From Ashinkailepas kermadecensis (lineage: Eukaryota > Arthropoda > Thecostraca > Neolepadidae), in the NCBI GenBank assembly GCA_034440615.1, contig JAOTOM010003194.1, positions 62,001 through 126,000 of the forward strand: DNA of 64,000 bases, written 5' to 3'. How positions within the stretch are numbered: the stretch's first letter is position 1; each line of letters begins with the position of its first letter. The position numbers and the translations under genes are program-made. Under the pieces are notes generated by a model, which was given only the letters and a program-made list of their open reading frames with translations, was not told where the DNA came from and ran no database searches. Shown here in pieces: positions 1-11,714 of this stretch.

Positions 1-53
1 AGACGGCCCGGGGGCCCGGTGCAGGGTGCTCGGGCCCGGCCAGCGAGCGGAGT

Positions 54-83
54 TGGACTTGGACTTGGACTTGGACTTGGACA
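54..83. repeat. (TTGGAC)n microsatellite
   Basis: Five head-to-tail copies of a TTGGAC hexamer can be read directly. No gene is attached to it. The following sequence to about 1270 is AT/GC-mixed with no recognisable coding region. Confidence 0.85.
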
Positions 84-84
84 A

Positions 85-1270
85 GTAGAAGCTTACATTC
101 TTTCGTTACAAAGCTTTCAATATTTTCCCATCCGACCAGGCAACAAGACGTCCGACCAGATCCCGGCCACCTTCTCCCTCCCCTCTCATATGCAATTGAA
201 ACACCGCCGAACCCGACCCGCAGTACGTGTCGCGTTCAAAGGCGGCATGAAAAAAAACACCATCAGCCTCGCATCTGGGCCAAAACAGAAGGTTGGGTCC
301 CCATCCAGGTGTGAGGTCGTTGGCCCGGTGAAAGTTATAGACCACGGCAGACCGTCCTGACGGCCATAGGCATTTCACAACATACACGGCCTAAAGGGAA
401 TACAAAAATGCACTCCCACGAATCAAGAAAAACAGCACAATCCTGAGCCCTGGGAGTGGCCAAAAGAGTGGAGGAGACGGGTCAAATCGAAGAAAACTGG
501 AAGGCACTGAGAAAACGTTCGCTCTGGGACCCTCTCGCTCGATCTCGCTCTCGCTCGGGGACACTCACTCTGGCAGTCTCTCACGCACGGACGGAGCTCA
601 GGCAGCGTCGAGACGACCGAAGAGGCCCGCCGAGCAACAAACATGTCAGTGCCATCGGTCTGCCATGACTTCCTTCTTCCAAACCGGCATATTTCCAATC
701 ACAGCTACTTCCCCCTCAACCTAATTCACTGTTGAATGGAGCGACACGTATTAAATGGGGGGGGGGCAATTAGACAATGTGATGTGTGCGGTATGTGTGA
801 CACGGCCGGCGGCGTCTACGTCGCACGCCGAGTATAGAAGGTCAGAGTATGTAGGTATGCATGAGGAAGAAGTATGTCGCGTGCAAGAATGGAGAGGTGG
901 GAGATTGCGAGTAGTGTGTATGTAAGCAGTGCGTGGGCGTAATGTGATGCGGTGTATATAAATATAAATATATTAGATTATGCATAGAAATACTGTGGTG
1001 GCGTTAGCAGAGACACGGAGCAGTTACCCAGCCATTGACGGGCAGGATTAGCGGTGGTAGGGAATACTTGTGATAAAGAAAGGTGGCATAGCTTGAAATA
1101 ACGAGCAGGGGTACTATGTACACATCGGATCCTCACATCCTCTTCGGATCCACCTTGGGCTGGCGACAGGTCGCATATAATGTATGCATGTATGTGCATG
1201 TATCTGTATGTATTTGTACGTGATGTATCTTTGTATGATGGAGAGTTTGGCGCGTAAATCGGCTCCGAAA
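85..1270. other. non-coding stretch, nothing recognised
   Basis: Open frames here are short and have no recognisable motif. A G9 run occurs near 758. Around 1180-1230 there is a TATGTATG-like low-complexity patch. I see no promoter or RNA gene that I can support. Confidence 0.5.
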
Positions 1271-1304
1271 AATGGCGGACACGCCGTGCGTCGGCGCCGC
1301 GCAG

Positions 1305-1472
1305 CTGGAGCAGCTGCGACGCATCAGCTGGGCGCGCGTGCTCTGCTACAACGTCGACACCATCTCCGTCGTCCAGCCGGACGCCTTCGTCGCCGAGTCG
1401 GAGACCAACAAGCTGACGCCCTGCGACGACATTTCCGCCGTTGGCCTGGGCTTCTGGCGCAGTGACACCTGA
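1305..1472 (+). CDS. heme peroxidase C-terminal exon, plus strand
   Basis: The translation carries the typical end of animal heme peroxidases: an QLEQLRRISWARVLCYN block, then an ISVVQPDAF block, a PCDDI turn and a terminal W followed by a TGA stop. In the family these close the catalytic domain. A 3' splice site is likely at the CAG before CTGGAG (phase 0). The exon is on the opposite strand to the other peroxidase exons in the window. The last minus-strand exon (5270-5439) ends in phase 1, so the two do not join cleanly. It may be the last exon of a second, tail-to-tail peroxidase gene lying mostly left of the window. Alternatively it is the missing last exon of the minus-strand gene, inverted in the genome or by misassembly. 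The start is uncertain; the product family is secure. Confidence 0.8.
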   Translation: MEQLRRISWARVLCYNVDTISVVQPDAFVAESETNKLTPCDDISAVGLGFWRSDT

Positions 1473-1569
1473 GCGGCGGCGGGGGGCGGGGGGGTGAATG
1501 GCGTCCAGATGTGCGACTGGTGGAAGAATGCATGGGGAGGCGAAGGGACACGCCAAAGAGGAGTGCAGA

Positions 1570-1830
1570 ATGTATGAATGTACGGAGACTCGAAGGGAAC
1601 GCGTGGGAAGCCAACGATGGGTGCGGGGATGCGGAAATGTACGGAGACGCGAAGGAAACGCGTGGGGAACCAACGATGGGTGCAGGAATGTGGGAATTTT
1701 ACGGAGACGCGAAGGAAACGCGAGGGGAGCCAACGATGGGTGCAGGAATGTGGGAATGTATGCGGAGGCGAAGGAATGCGCGAGGGTAGCCAGCGATGGG
1801 TGCAGGAACGCAGGAATGCATGGAATCCAG
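1570..1830. repeat. about 60-bp tandem repeat
   Basis: About four imperfect copies of a unit contain ACGGAGACGCGAAGGAAACG and GCCAACGATGGGTGCAGGAA. Overlapping long frames on both strands are by-products of the repeat. Confidence 0.8.
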
Positions 1831-2184
1831 GAGGAATGCATGGAATTCGTGAGGGGTGCAGGCATGGGAGACACAAGAATATGCAGGGGGAGCCAATGAG
1901 GGTGGAGGGATGCGTGAAGGAAGGGGATACGTGATACGAAAGAGAATGTGAAGTGAAGTGGAGACTGTGCCAAGCAGCCGAAAGTAATGTCTGCTTGACA
2001 CCGGGGTACGTGGACAGTGCGTGTGGTATGTTCGTATTTAAGAAACTGACTGAGAAAGAGAGAGATGTAGAAAAGCTATCAGGCACAACATAAGGCATGG
2101 GAAAACGGTGGCAGGTATGAGGTAAGTATAGAGGAGACGAAGCCGCGCTGCGGCATTCATGAAAGGCAGTGTGAAGAAGGAACA

Positions 2185-2300
2185 GTACATGGACAGGAAG
2201 CTGTGAGAGGAAGAACATAAACGGGAAGCTGGGCGAGGAAGCATATGATCAGGAAGCTTGGCGATGAAAGACATGATCGGGAAGCTGGGTGAGGAAGACC
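2185..2300. repeat. about 34-bp tandem repeat
   Basis: Three to four degenerate copies carry the core GGGAAGCTGGGCGAGGAAG. No gene is visible. Confidence 0.65.
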
Positions 2301-2309
2301 GACAGCAAT

Positions 2310-3975
2310 AGACCTGGTGCAGAGCAGTGTCTGGTGCAGAGCGGCGGGTAAAGAGGAAACGTTAGTTATGTCTAGATGTAGTGATCCAGGTCTAGATGTT
2401 GATGCCAGAGCTCGGACTTGTCACTGCACACTGGTGATGAGGGGATTCCAGAGTTCGGGCTTGAGACAGAAGCGGCACCGAGATACACAGAGGACGGGCA
2501 TGATCAGCTGTCTGTTGCAGCTGTCTGCTGCGGCTTTCTGTTCCAGCTGTCTGCTGCAGCTGGTGCTGCAGCGATACGTAGCACTGGTTGCATGTGCATG
2601 CTGTGACGCGATAAAAAAAAACGGGGCATACTTTGAAAGGTTCGGAAGGCAATAATTGCATGAAGAGTTAATTAATTGCATGCTATTTATATGGAAGGCA
2701 ATAATTACATTGGCAGTTCGTACGCTTCGAATGAGCTGGAATGCGCCTGAAATCTCGCTTCATTTTGCGAAAACGATGTGGGCAGGTTGAATAGTGAATT
2801 GTTTGTGCTGTTGACAAGTTTCTCACGGTTGGCACAACACGTGGGAACAGCACGTCGCTTTTTCTACGACTTTTTTTCGCAGACGACTCGCATAATTTCA
2901 CAACGCATGGTGAACAAACCTCTCGCATACGTCGTTCATTTCCTCAGCGATTCTATATTATAAATCATACCACACTATGTAACGATGCAATTGACGACAT
3001 TTTCACAGCACAACTAATGTATCCAGACACACGCCCACAATAGCAACCAGCGCCAGGGGACTCTAAGCAAGATCACGCAATCAAGATTCAGCAAGCAAGA
3101 TGAACAACGTAGTGATAATGTCGCGAACTATTGCAATGGTGACAATAATATAAAGTCTCTTGCTCGTGCCTATTAATGCATTACTCTCGAACAGTATCCT
3201 TAAATAACTCCCCGGAATGCAGCCGATGCATTTTTACACGCGCCGAGTACCACCCTGATGCCTATGTCAGCATTGAATTTCCACAGATGCCAACGTAACT
3301 GGTATTTGGGACTGGAACATGTGTCGTTGATTATGATATATGATACAGCATTACGGTTTCGTCGAGCAGGGCAGCTACAAACATACGTCCAAGATTGAGA
3401 GGTGGTCGTCTCTGAACAGCTTCGTTGCAAATGCAGCCTGCGTTTATCTTTTGGACAATGTCCCGCTCTAAAAGCGAGTGCCAACAAGCTTCAGGTCAAC
3501 CTTCGCAACCAACGACAGGCATGCTAAGCAAACAAAGCTGCCAAAGTTTGTTTGTATCGTTAAATCAATGGATAACCGGAGCACTGGGGCACAAATTGTT
3601 CCAAATGTCGCGTGAAAGGGGGGGAATCTCACTGTTAATGCTCCTATCCGCGACAGCCAATCGCAGCCGCCCGCCTATCCGCCAATCACCGATGCACGCC
3701 TACCCGCACCGACCAATAGCAGCGCGTTCAGTATTTCGCATTGAATTACCACATTGTCGTTGTCAATGTGGCCGGTGTGCATGTCATGGAGCCGGCTCCT
3801 CCCAGTACGACAGGTCGACGACAGGTAGCGTTACACTGCCGCACGGTTGTGGAAGGTTGTTGCTAGATGGCAGCAGCAGCGGCCGCGGCTGTACTTCCCT
3901 CACGTTGTCCGAGGTGTCGCAGAGCACGCGAGCCAAGTTTGTTTTCCGCAGCTGTTGCAGCTGCTCTGGAAACGT
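2310..3975. other. non-coding stretch, nothing recognised
   Basis: I read both strands for peroxidase, transposase or RT motifs and found none. This is where the last minus-strand peroxidase exon would be expected, and no such exon is visible. Confidence 0.5.
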
Positions 3976-3984
3976 CGGTCCGCC

Positions 3985-4262
3985 ACGTCAGATCACGTCA
4001 TGTCAGGTCACGTCACGTCAGGTAGCGTCATGCCAGGTCATGTCAGGTCACGTCAGTTTACGTCACGTCATATCACGTTACGTCAGGTCAGGTCACGTCA
4101 CGTCACGCCAGGTCATGCCACGTCATGCCAGGTCGCGTCAGGTAATGTCAGGTCACGTCAGGTCACGTCAGGTCACGTCAGGTCACGTCAGGTCACGTCA
4201 GGTCACGTTAAGTCAGGCCATGTCAGGTCAGGTCACGTCATGTCCGGTCACGTCTTGTCAGG
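3985..4262. repeat. 10-bp GGTCACGTCA minisatellite
   Basis: Some 27 near-perfect decamers, most clearly uninterrupted at about 4150-4210. The unit contains CACGTCA (CRE/E-box-like), but the array is low complexity and a regulatory role is not shown. Confidence 0.9.
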
Positions 4263-4744
4263 CTGGCTCCAGCTGGACCAAGTCCGATCAATTTTGTTCG
4301 GCATTCACTGCAGTTCGAATTCGGTGTGAAAATAGTGGCTGACAACCCGCATCACGTGGTAGCAAATAATGCCTAAATGCGTGGAAGAAAATGTATAACA
4401 TGAAATGGCAAAAATGTAAAATGAAGTACCCTAGCTCCGATTGGTCTGAGAATGAACAGTGCACCAAATGACGCATTGTCATTTGCGGCTCGGACTGGTT
4501 CTGAGAAACTTAATGCTGAAATATGCATCGGTGGTACATACATCTCTGTCTGGCGGCGCGCGAAGTTGCAACATCACCTCGGTGGTGATCCCACTCACAC
4601 ATAGTGGACGTATCGTGGCACAACATACACATACCCCGTCAGCTGGGGTCGGCACGACCCAGGGCCCGCCCTCCAGTGCGGCACGAGCCGAAATGATTCC
4701 GAGAGTAACATTCAGAGATTAGCATTCAGGGAACCCATCGCTCT

Positions 4745-4905
4745 GGACCCATCACCCAGCTCAACCATCCAGCTCAACCATCGCTCATGCCCCATCACTC
4801 AACCCAACCATCCAGCTCAACCATCGCTCAGGCATCACTCAACTCAACCATCCAGCTCAACCATCCAGCTCGGCCATCCAGCTCAACCATCGACCAGGCC
4901 CTATC
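4745..4905. repeat. CCATCCAGCTCAA minisatellite, degenerate block
   Basis: Imperfect 13-bp units (CCATCCAGCTCAA and variants such as CCATCGCTCAGG). A SINE separates this block from the cleaner block at 5073-5228. That arrangement suggests the SINE inserted into an existing array. Confidence 0.85.
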
Positions 4906-4924
4906 ACTCACCTCAAGCGGTGGT

Positions 4925-5072
4925 TGTTGGTTTTACGACACGTCGACTGTTGAGTCATGTAGCGTCGGCAATATCTCACGCCGATTGGACGCGGGCGAAA
5001 AGTAGCGGCATGCGAGACTCAAACCCACAATCATTCGATTGTGAGACGGGCAACCTACCCCTGGACTACTCG
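4925..5072 (-). repeat. tRNA-derived SINE, copy 1
   Basis: Read on the minus strand, it starts with a pol III A-box-like segment (AGTCCAGGGGTAGGTTGC) and a B-box (GGGTTTGAGTCTC). A body of the form TCGCCCGCGTCCAATCGGCG followed by GATATTGCCGACGCTAC comes after. The body matches the copy at 42290-42470. The acceptor stem does not pair, so it is a SINE and not a working tRNA gene. Confidence 0.7.
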
Positions 5073-5228
5073 TCCCCACGTCCATCTCAGCCATCAAGCT
5101 CAACCATCCAGCTCAACCATCCAGCTCAACCATCCAGCTCAACCATCCAGCTCAACCATCCAGCTCAACCATCCAGCTCAACCATCCAGCTCAACCATCC
5201 AGCTCAACCATCCAGCTCAACCATCGCT
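5073..5228. repeat. CCATCCAGCTCAA minisatellite, clean block
   Basis: About eleven nearly perfect 13-bp units. The array ends about 40 bp from the 5' splice site of the peroxidase exon at 5270-5439, on its intron side. Confidence 0.9.
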
Positions 5229-5269
5229 CCGGCCCCGCCAAAGCCCCACTCGTCAGATCGTTCACGCAC

Positions 5270-5439
5270 CGGGAGTGAAGCGCAGCCGCGGGTCGGCCGT
5301 CTCGTACCAGAACCGGTCGCCGGTCTTCAGCCGCACGAATTGGTCAGTCAGCAGGCAGGCGAAGGTCGGCCCGACCACGGCGCTATCTATCGGCGCCGCC
5401 AGCAACCAGCCCACGTACAAGTCGACGTGGTCCACCGAT
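5270..5439 (-). CDS. peroxidase exon, DLYVG to FWYE block
   Basis: The exon opens after GACAG (phase 2, completing an Arg codon with the 14.5k exon) and ends at a GTGCGT donor in phase 1. It encodes VDHVDLYVGWLL, VGPTFACLLTDQF and TGDRFWYE, which in the family sit just before the C-terminal QxRKxSLARVxCDN block. That following block is not on this strand downstream. Confidence 0.9.
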
Positions 5440-5930
5440 CTGTCGAGGCGCACGCGGTCAGGCGAGCGGGCGATTTACCACTTGCTACTCGGTGAACGGA
5501 AGCGATTTGAAGAGAACAGCGAACGCGCCTCCGAATGGTCGATCGCGTTTTTGTAAGCTGCTTTCACCGCTACTTGCATTCTATCTCCATCTGCATTGCG
5601 ACGCCCTCAGCTCCCGGATTCACTAGTGTAGTGATTCTTATTTTGTATTCTCATATTATTATGATATTCCATGGAGTATTCAGTGCTATCTGCTCGACCA
5701 TATCCAGAGCCATTGATTACTCCGCCGTGCCTGTTTTGGCGTGATTGACTGCCTGTCGCCGCAGTTCCATTTTTCATTTTCGCGGGGCGACACCCGTCGC
5801 TCTTTTCTTTTCTTGGGGTGACACCCGTCACCCCGCGTGGATTTGTTTCATCCGATCGTATTTCTGTTCCCTGTGTTTCTGTGTCGTTTCGTTTCTTTAA
5901 GTTACATTAGGTAGGGCTTTTTTCCCCGCG

Positions 5931-7500
5931 ATGGGGAAAAAACGCAAAAAGGAAACCGACCCATGCTCGCCACCGGACTCCGAGACGGAATTTTCGCCGT
6001 TGACCACACCTGACGACCATCGCGCTACCCCGGACTCTGCACATAATACCACCATAGATGACCCGCGCCGGACAATCCCTTTGGACGACGCCATGGACGC
6101 CCTTTGTCTCTCACCGACCCCCGCTGATACCAAGACCTCGCCTCGCAATTCCGACCAGACCATCACTCTCCACGCCACAGACCCAAGCCCTAACCAGACC
6201 ACGCCATCCCAACCTGATCCCATCGAACCCTACCTCGACAGTACTGGCTCTTTCATAGTAATCAAGCCTGTCGAGGAATCCGTCTCCTTCCGCCGTATTA
6301 ACGTTTTCTGGCCGACCAAACAACTGATCCTGATATCGAAGCCCGACTCCATCTGCTTCTGGCCGACTCCATCTGCTCCTTACCTGATCCTGATATCGAA
6401 GCCCCTGCCAACGGAACCCTTGTCATCAAAACCCAAACCCGAGCCCAGACCAAAGCCCTCCTCCGTACCACCACATTTTGTGGTAAATCCGTCACCATTA
6501 CCCTACACTCCAACCGCAACTCCACCAAGGGCACCGTCTTCGCGCCGGAGCTCCGCTTCATGTCCGAAGCGGATATCCAGGCGGAGCTCAGGCCGGAGGG
6601 GGTGACCCACGTCCATCGAATCACCTCCTTTAAAGACGGACAGAAACGTGATACAAGCCTCCTTGTCCTCACATTCAACTCCACCACTCTTCCAAAGTCT
6701 CTCCTCGCCGGCTACATCCGATACCAAGTCCGAGTATTCATTCCCAATCCCCTCCGCTGTTTCAATTGTCAGCGTTTCGGGCATGGGAGTAAAACGTGTC
6801 GCCAAACCGCCCGATGCCCTAAATGCGGAGAAACACCTCATCCTAATTCTACCTGCTCCAAGCCTGCCCACTGCCTCAGCTGTAATACATCTGATCACCT
6901 TACCACTTCCAACCTCTGCCCAGTCTGGCGACGGGAGAAAGAGGTTTGTGCCGTCAAGGCCACGACCGGGGTATCCTACCCCCAGGCCCGGCGATCTGTC
7001 GAGGCCACCTCCCCTCCACCAAAACGTACGCACAGGCGACCAGCATTTCTCCACCCACCCCTCGCGTCAACACCACCTCCACTTCGATGCAAACCGACTT
7101 AATTCCAGGTCTAGCTCCACTAAAAAAACTTGCATCACTCACCACACCGACACAAAACACCTCGACTGCCAACACACAGACCAATCCGGCTTCCAACAAA
7201 CAGACCACTACAGGCAGACGGGACAGGCCTCGCAGTCATTCGGCTGCGGGGGAAACGCGCACCACCCACCGACCGAGCCCGGTAAGACCGGCGCTGGCCG
7301 GCAACCACGTGACCCGACCGACTCCCAGCCGGCGGGCATCCCCCGCGGCAGTGGTGGGCCGCAGTGAGCCGGCCGTCAAGGTCACCGGTCGACCGGACGG
7401 CCTTGGTGCGTCCACAGCCGTCGTCCGTAGCCAACCCACGTGTCCGCCGGAGTTACACCCTTGGCTCCGGCATGCACCAAAAGGTGCAGACAAACATTAA
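5931..7500 (+). pseudogene. Jockey ORF1 (Gag-like, CCHC zinc knuckles), frameshifted
   Basis: ORF1 of Jockey-type elements makes an RNA-binding, Gag-like chaperone. The frame starts at an ATG (MGKKRKK) and runs as an acidic, Pro/Ser-rich N-terminus to about 6540. It then continues in another frame from about 6560, with three Cys-rich knuckles (CFNCQRFGHGSKTC, CPKCGETPHPNSTC, CLSCNTSDH) at about 6757-6900. A second shift near 7020 moves it to the frame that stops at 7500. A small duplication of about 55 bp (two copies of CTGATCCTGATATCGAAGCC at 6325-6410) probably caused part of the disruption. Assignment is firm; exact frame joins are inferred. Confidence 0.75.
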
Positions 7501-10411
7501 CACTTTCTTCCCGATGTCCACACTATTGCAATGGAATTGCCGCAGTCTGATCTCCAAATGGGCTGAAATGAAAGTTTGTTTTCAGTATTCTCACACCTAT
7601 TCTCATAGCACTACAAGAAACATGGTTTTTACCGATTGATACATACAACTTTAACCTTTCCAATTATTCACTGTATCGTCACGATGAGGTCCGTGGATCA
7701 CATCGAAGTGGCGGTACAGCACTTTACATAAACAATGATTTCACACATACACAAATTACACTTAATACACAATTACAAGCCGTAGCTTGTACACTACGTT
7801 TACATAGTAGAAATATAGATGTATGTTCCATCTATATTCCACCACAAACCGACAACACAAATATTCTGACACATTTAGAAAATCTTATAGGACATTTCAA
7901 GAACCCTTTCATATTACTCGGAGACTTTAATGCACACAGCCCAGCCTGGGATCAAGCACGTACACAAAGAGACACTCGCGGTCACATCATTGAACAAATT
8001 TTAGACCGGCATAATTTAGTAATACTTAACACCGGAGAGCCAACCTTTTTCACCTTGGACATAATACAGCAACAGCCATTGATTTATCCATTTGTTCCCC
8101 CACCCTGGCAAACGACTTTGATTGGACCATAGAAACCGACATCCACGACAGCGACCACTATCCCATCAAACTGACACCCACTTTTTCAACGGCAACTGAC
8201 ACCACGCCCAGTTTTATTCCCCGCTAGAAGATTTCAAAGGCCGATTGAACAACATTTCAGGAGCTTTCCTATTTGCAGTACAACCCCAACATTTCTCCCG
8301 TCGAAAACATCAACTCAATTACAAATACACTTTTCGAGGCAGCTTCCACGACTATTACACTTACAAAACCATTCACAAGAAGGAAACCAGTACCTTGGTG
8401 GTGTCAAGAAATTTCAAAAGCCATAGCGATAAGAAAAAAAGCATTTATAAATTATCTACGACATCCCAATTAAGAAAATTTATACATACGTAACCGCGAA
8501 CGTGCGAGGACACGCCGCATCATTCGCGATGCGAAGCGACATTCATGGGCCATATATTTACAGCAGCTGACATTTCGAACACCAATGAGTAAAATATGGC
8601 AATTTATCCGACGCTTGTCCGGACGCTCCCCATTTAAATCTCTACCGGCCCTCAAAATCCACAATCTCACCATTACAGACCCACAAACCATAGTAAATAC
8701 CATAGCTGATACCATAGCCCATAATAGCTCCGATGTAAACTACCGACCTAATTTTCTACCAAATGCGCAACAAGCTTTTCACACCAATCTCGAACTCTTC
8801 CAATCAGACAATACCGAGGACTACAATACTTCCTTTCAACTTTTCGAACTGCAGAATGCCATTTCCTCCGCCGGTAACACTTCAGTAGGGCCTGACAAAT
8901 TACATTATTCCTTCTTTCGACATTTATCTGACCACACCAAACAATGCATCTTAGACACATTTAATTCATTATGGGCAAATCACATCTTTCCAGAAACATG
9001 GAAAGAAGCAATCATCATTCCCATTCCAAAACCCGGCAAAGATCACAGTAACCCCAATAATTTTCGACCAATTGCCCTTACTAGTTGCTTGGGGAAACTT
9101 CTGGAAAGAATGATTAGCAAAAGACTGACCTGGCACCTGGGGACACAACTTCTCTTTTATCTCCATTCCAATGTGGTTTTCGTCATGGACGCAGCACAGT
9201 CGATCATCTTATCAGATTAGAAACGGACATCCGCCTAGGCTACAAGAAACATCAACACACTGTCGCAGTATTTTTGGATATCAGTAAAGCTTACGATATG
9301 GTTTTCAAACCAGCACTCCTCTTCAAAATTCAACAACTCGGCATAAAAGGACACTTAGCACATTATTTAATAGGTTTCTTATCTGGTTCGCGTAAATTCA
9401 ACATCAGGTGCCGGTCAGCCATTTCTGATCCTCATTTACTCCAAAACGGCCTACCACAAGGAAGTTGCATTTCACCAGTTTTATTTAACATCATCATTGA
9501 CGACCTTTTCACCGACATGCCTGCAAATATATCGTATTCCCTATTCGCCGACGATAGTGCAATTTGGTGCTCGGACCAAAATTATTAAAATTGTTTGATT
9601 CGGCTTCAAAACGCTCTAAACAGGATACACCAATGGTCCCTGAAGTACGGATTCAATTTTTCTGCCCCCAAATCTGCAACAATGATTTTTAGCAAATGCA
9701 CTCCCTGCCCGAACCCAGATAAACAGCTTCACCTTGGCACGGATAATAGTAAACGGATCGGAAACTCTCGGGCGGCACTTTGATGTTTGCGACCACCGAC
9801 CGATACTAGCGACATCTATCGGACGATCGGATAAATAATCCTGGATAGGTGATGCGAAGGACACCCCATCGAAAAAGCTTGACGGGATGGAGAAATATAG
9901 CTGAATCGGCCTTCTACCACGCGTCGTTTGAAAAAAAAACTGCGCCCTCGGCGCCAGCCGGGGACGCATACTCCAGTAGCCGCCATCCCTTCGGCCGCCG
10001 TATAAAACCATGAAGCTCGTGACCAACTAACCTGTGCCGATTAACTGATGGAAGCGGAGTGTCATGAGAGCCGGCAGAAAAACAAGGGAGAGCACCTGCC
10101 CCCCCCCCACCTCCAATTCCAACCGTATATGCCTGCGACTCGTCTGGGACAGGCCAATTCCATTCCGATGCCCCCCCCCCACACAAAAAGGCTGCTGATT
10201 GGCCAAAGACCGATTGGCTGATTGGCCCTGGCAGTCACATTTCCCCCTGAGGCATATTCTTTGACAAACGAGGGGACCCTGAGCAGGCATAGGAGCACAT
10301 TATGAACATTGATTGGGCCGAGGGGCCCCGGAACAGCCATTGGAGTCCTCTGAGGAACTGTCAGGGGCCTCCTGCATGACCCCATTGCAGCTGCCACGTC
10401 TCCCATGTCAA

Positions 10412-11308
10412 CCCTCGCACGCCCGGGTGGGTGGGTAAATACCTACCCCCCCTCCCATGACGTTTCGCACCATGCCCAAAAACGGTTTCCACTAGAGCTC
10501 TGAAATTTACAGTACCTTAAGCTACATCAATTTGACACATCCTCTAAAATTAGCAGGTCAAGCTCATGTCAGGTCAATGACCTACAACACTTTTAGTGGC
10601 AGCATATCGGACCAAACTGCGGAAAATCTCACATATTGTGACAATATAGATACACGATCGATCAACAGATTGCATATCGTTCTCAATAACCATTGCACAC
10701 TTTGAAGCATACCTTACCATAATAACCCTAACAAGGTCATCATAGGTCTCCGACCGACTTCACCTGAAAATTGACTTTGACCTTTGAAATCACATCACAA
10801 ATTTCTCGAAAAAAAACCTATACAATTGTCAGTACCATGCGTTGGATACATATTTGGTGTGGCGAATGTCAGGTGCAGGTCATCCTAGGTCAGTGACCTA
10901 TGCAGTGCCGATAACATGTGTGATAATATGGTAAACTGGCTTCATTTGCCTCCGGTTTATCAAATTTTGAACAGTCACCTCAGGTTATTATAGGTCAAGG
11001 ACTAAATTGATCTACAAATCAGTTTTGGCCGTGCAGTAGAATAATAATTGTGCACTATAGTTATTGAAGTCTTTGTGCCGCCTGCGCTATCAATTTGTTT
11101 TTGTTTGACGTGATATGACGTTGACCTCGGATCAAAAAATGACTGAACCAATTCCTTCTTCTTCTTAGAACCACCCAATCCATCTGATGCCGTTATGAAT
11201 ATGGGGAGGGGTAGGTAACCTACCCACCTCCCCGGCCGGAGGGTAGGTAACACCCCCCCCCCCTCCCCGGCCGGACGAAGTTTGCGCGGAGCATCGGCCG
11301 TGCGAGGG
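10412..11308. repeat. G/C-tipped non-coding repeat with AGGTCA-rich core
   Basis: Both ends carry the inverted tip CCCTCGCACGSCC followed by GGTAGGTA/TACCTACC and long C/G runs. The core has repeated GGTCA/TGACC words. A similar tip (GCCGTGCGAGGGTTG) lies at 22350. I found no target-site duplication, so the limits are tentative. Confidence 0.45.
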
Positions 11309-11554
11309 CTATGGTCGTCGGCGGCGGGCTGCTAGTGGGTGAGGCAGCTAGATTAGGTGCCGCGACCCATCGGAATAACGACGCCATGCGAGTACTGGTT
11401 TGCAAATGTTCAATTTTGGGCACCCATAATGCGATATTATTGGAAATGATTTCAATTTAAAAAACAAGCTATTGACCCATCTCCATAAAAAAAACTCAGA
11501 AGTTCTATAATATTGTATTCTTCTGAAATATGTTGCTACGGCAACCTGATGAGA

Positions 11555-11714
11555 ACCGAATCAGACAATTACTATGCTTCAGGGTGGCCAGAAGGGCCCT
11601 GTAGTCCTGCAGCAGCTCCTCACTCCTAGCAGGACCTATGTTATTTACTCCTACCTGCACTACAACTGCCCTACACTGGTGCTCACTGGTGGCCTGTGTC
11701 ACCACTGGCACCAA
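11555..11714 (-). pseudogene. SGNH-hydrolase-like fragment
   Basis: A minus-strand frame reads VVVQVGVNNIGPARSEELLQ followed by DYRALLATLK. This resembles the block around the Gly-x-Asn-Asp of SGNH/GDSL esterase domains found in some animal retroelements, here with Asn-Asn. No complete domain surrounds it. It lies within the inverted-repeat element. Confidence 0.35.

Noticed and set aside
978..2218. Long minus-strand frames with repeated HPSLAPLAFPSRLR-like segments
   Set aside because: They arise from the 60-bp tandem repeat and overlap the plus-strand peroxidase exon in the antisense direction.
3985..4262. CRE-type enhancer cluster
   Set aside because: The CACGTCA words are a by-product of one 10-bp minisatellite unit.
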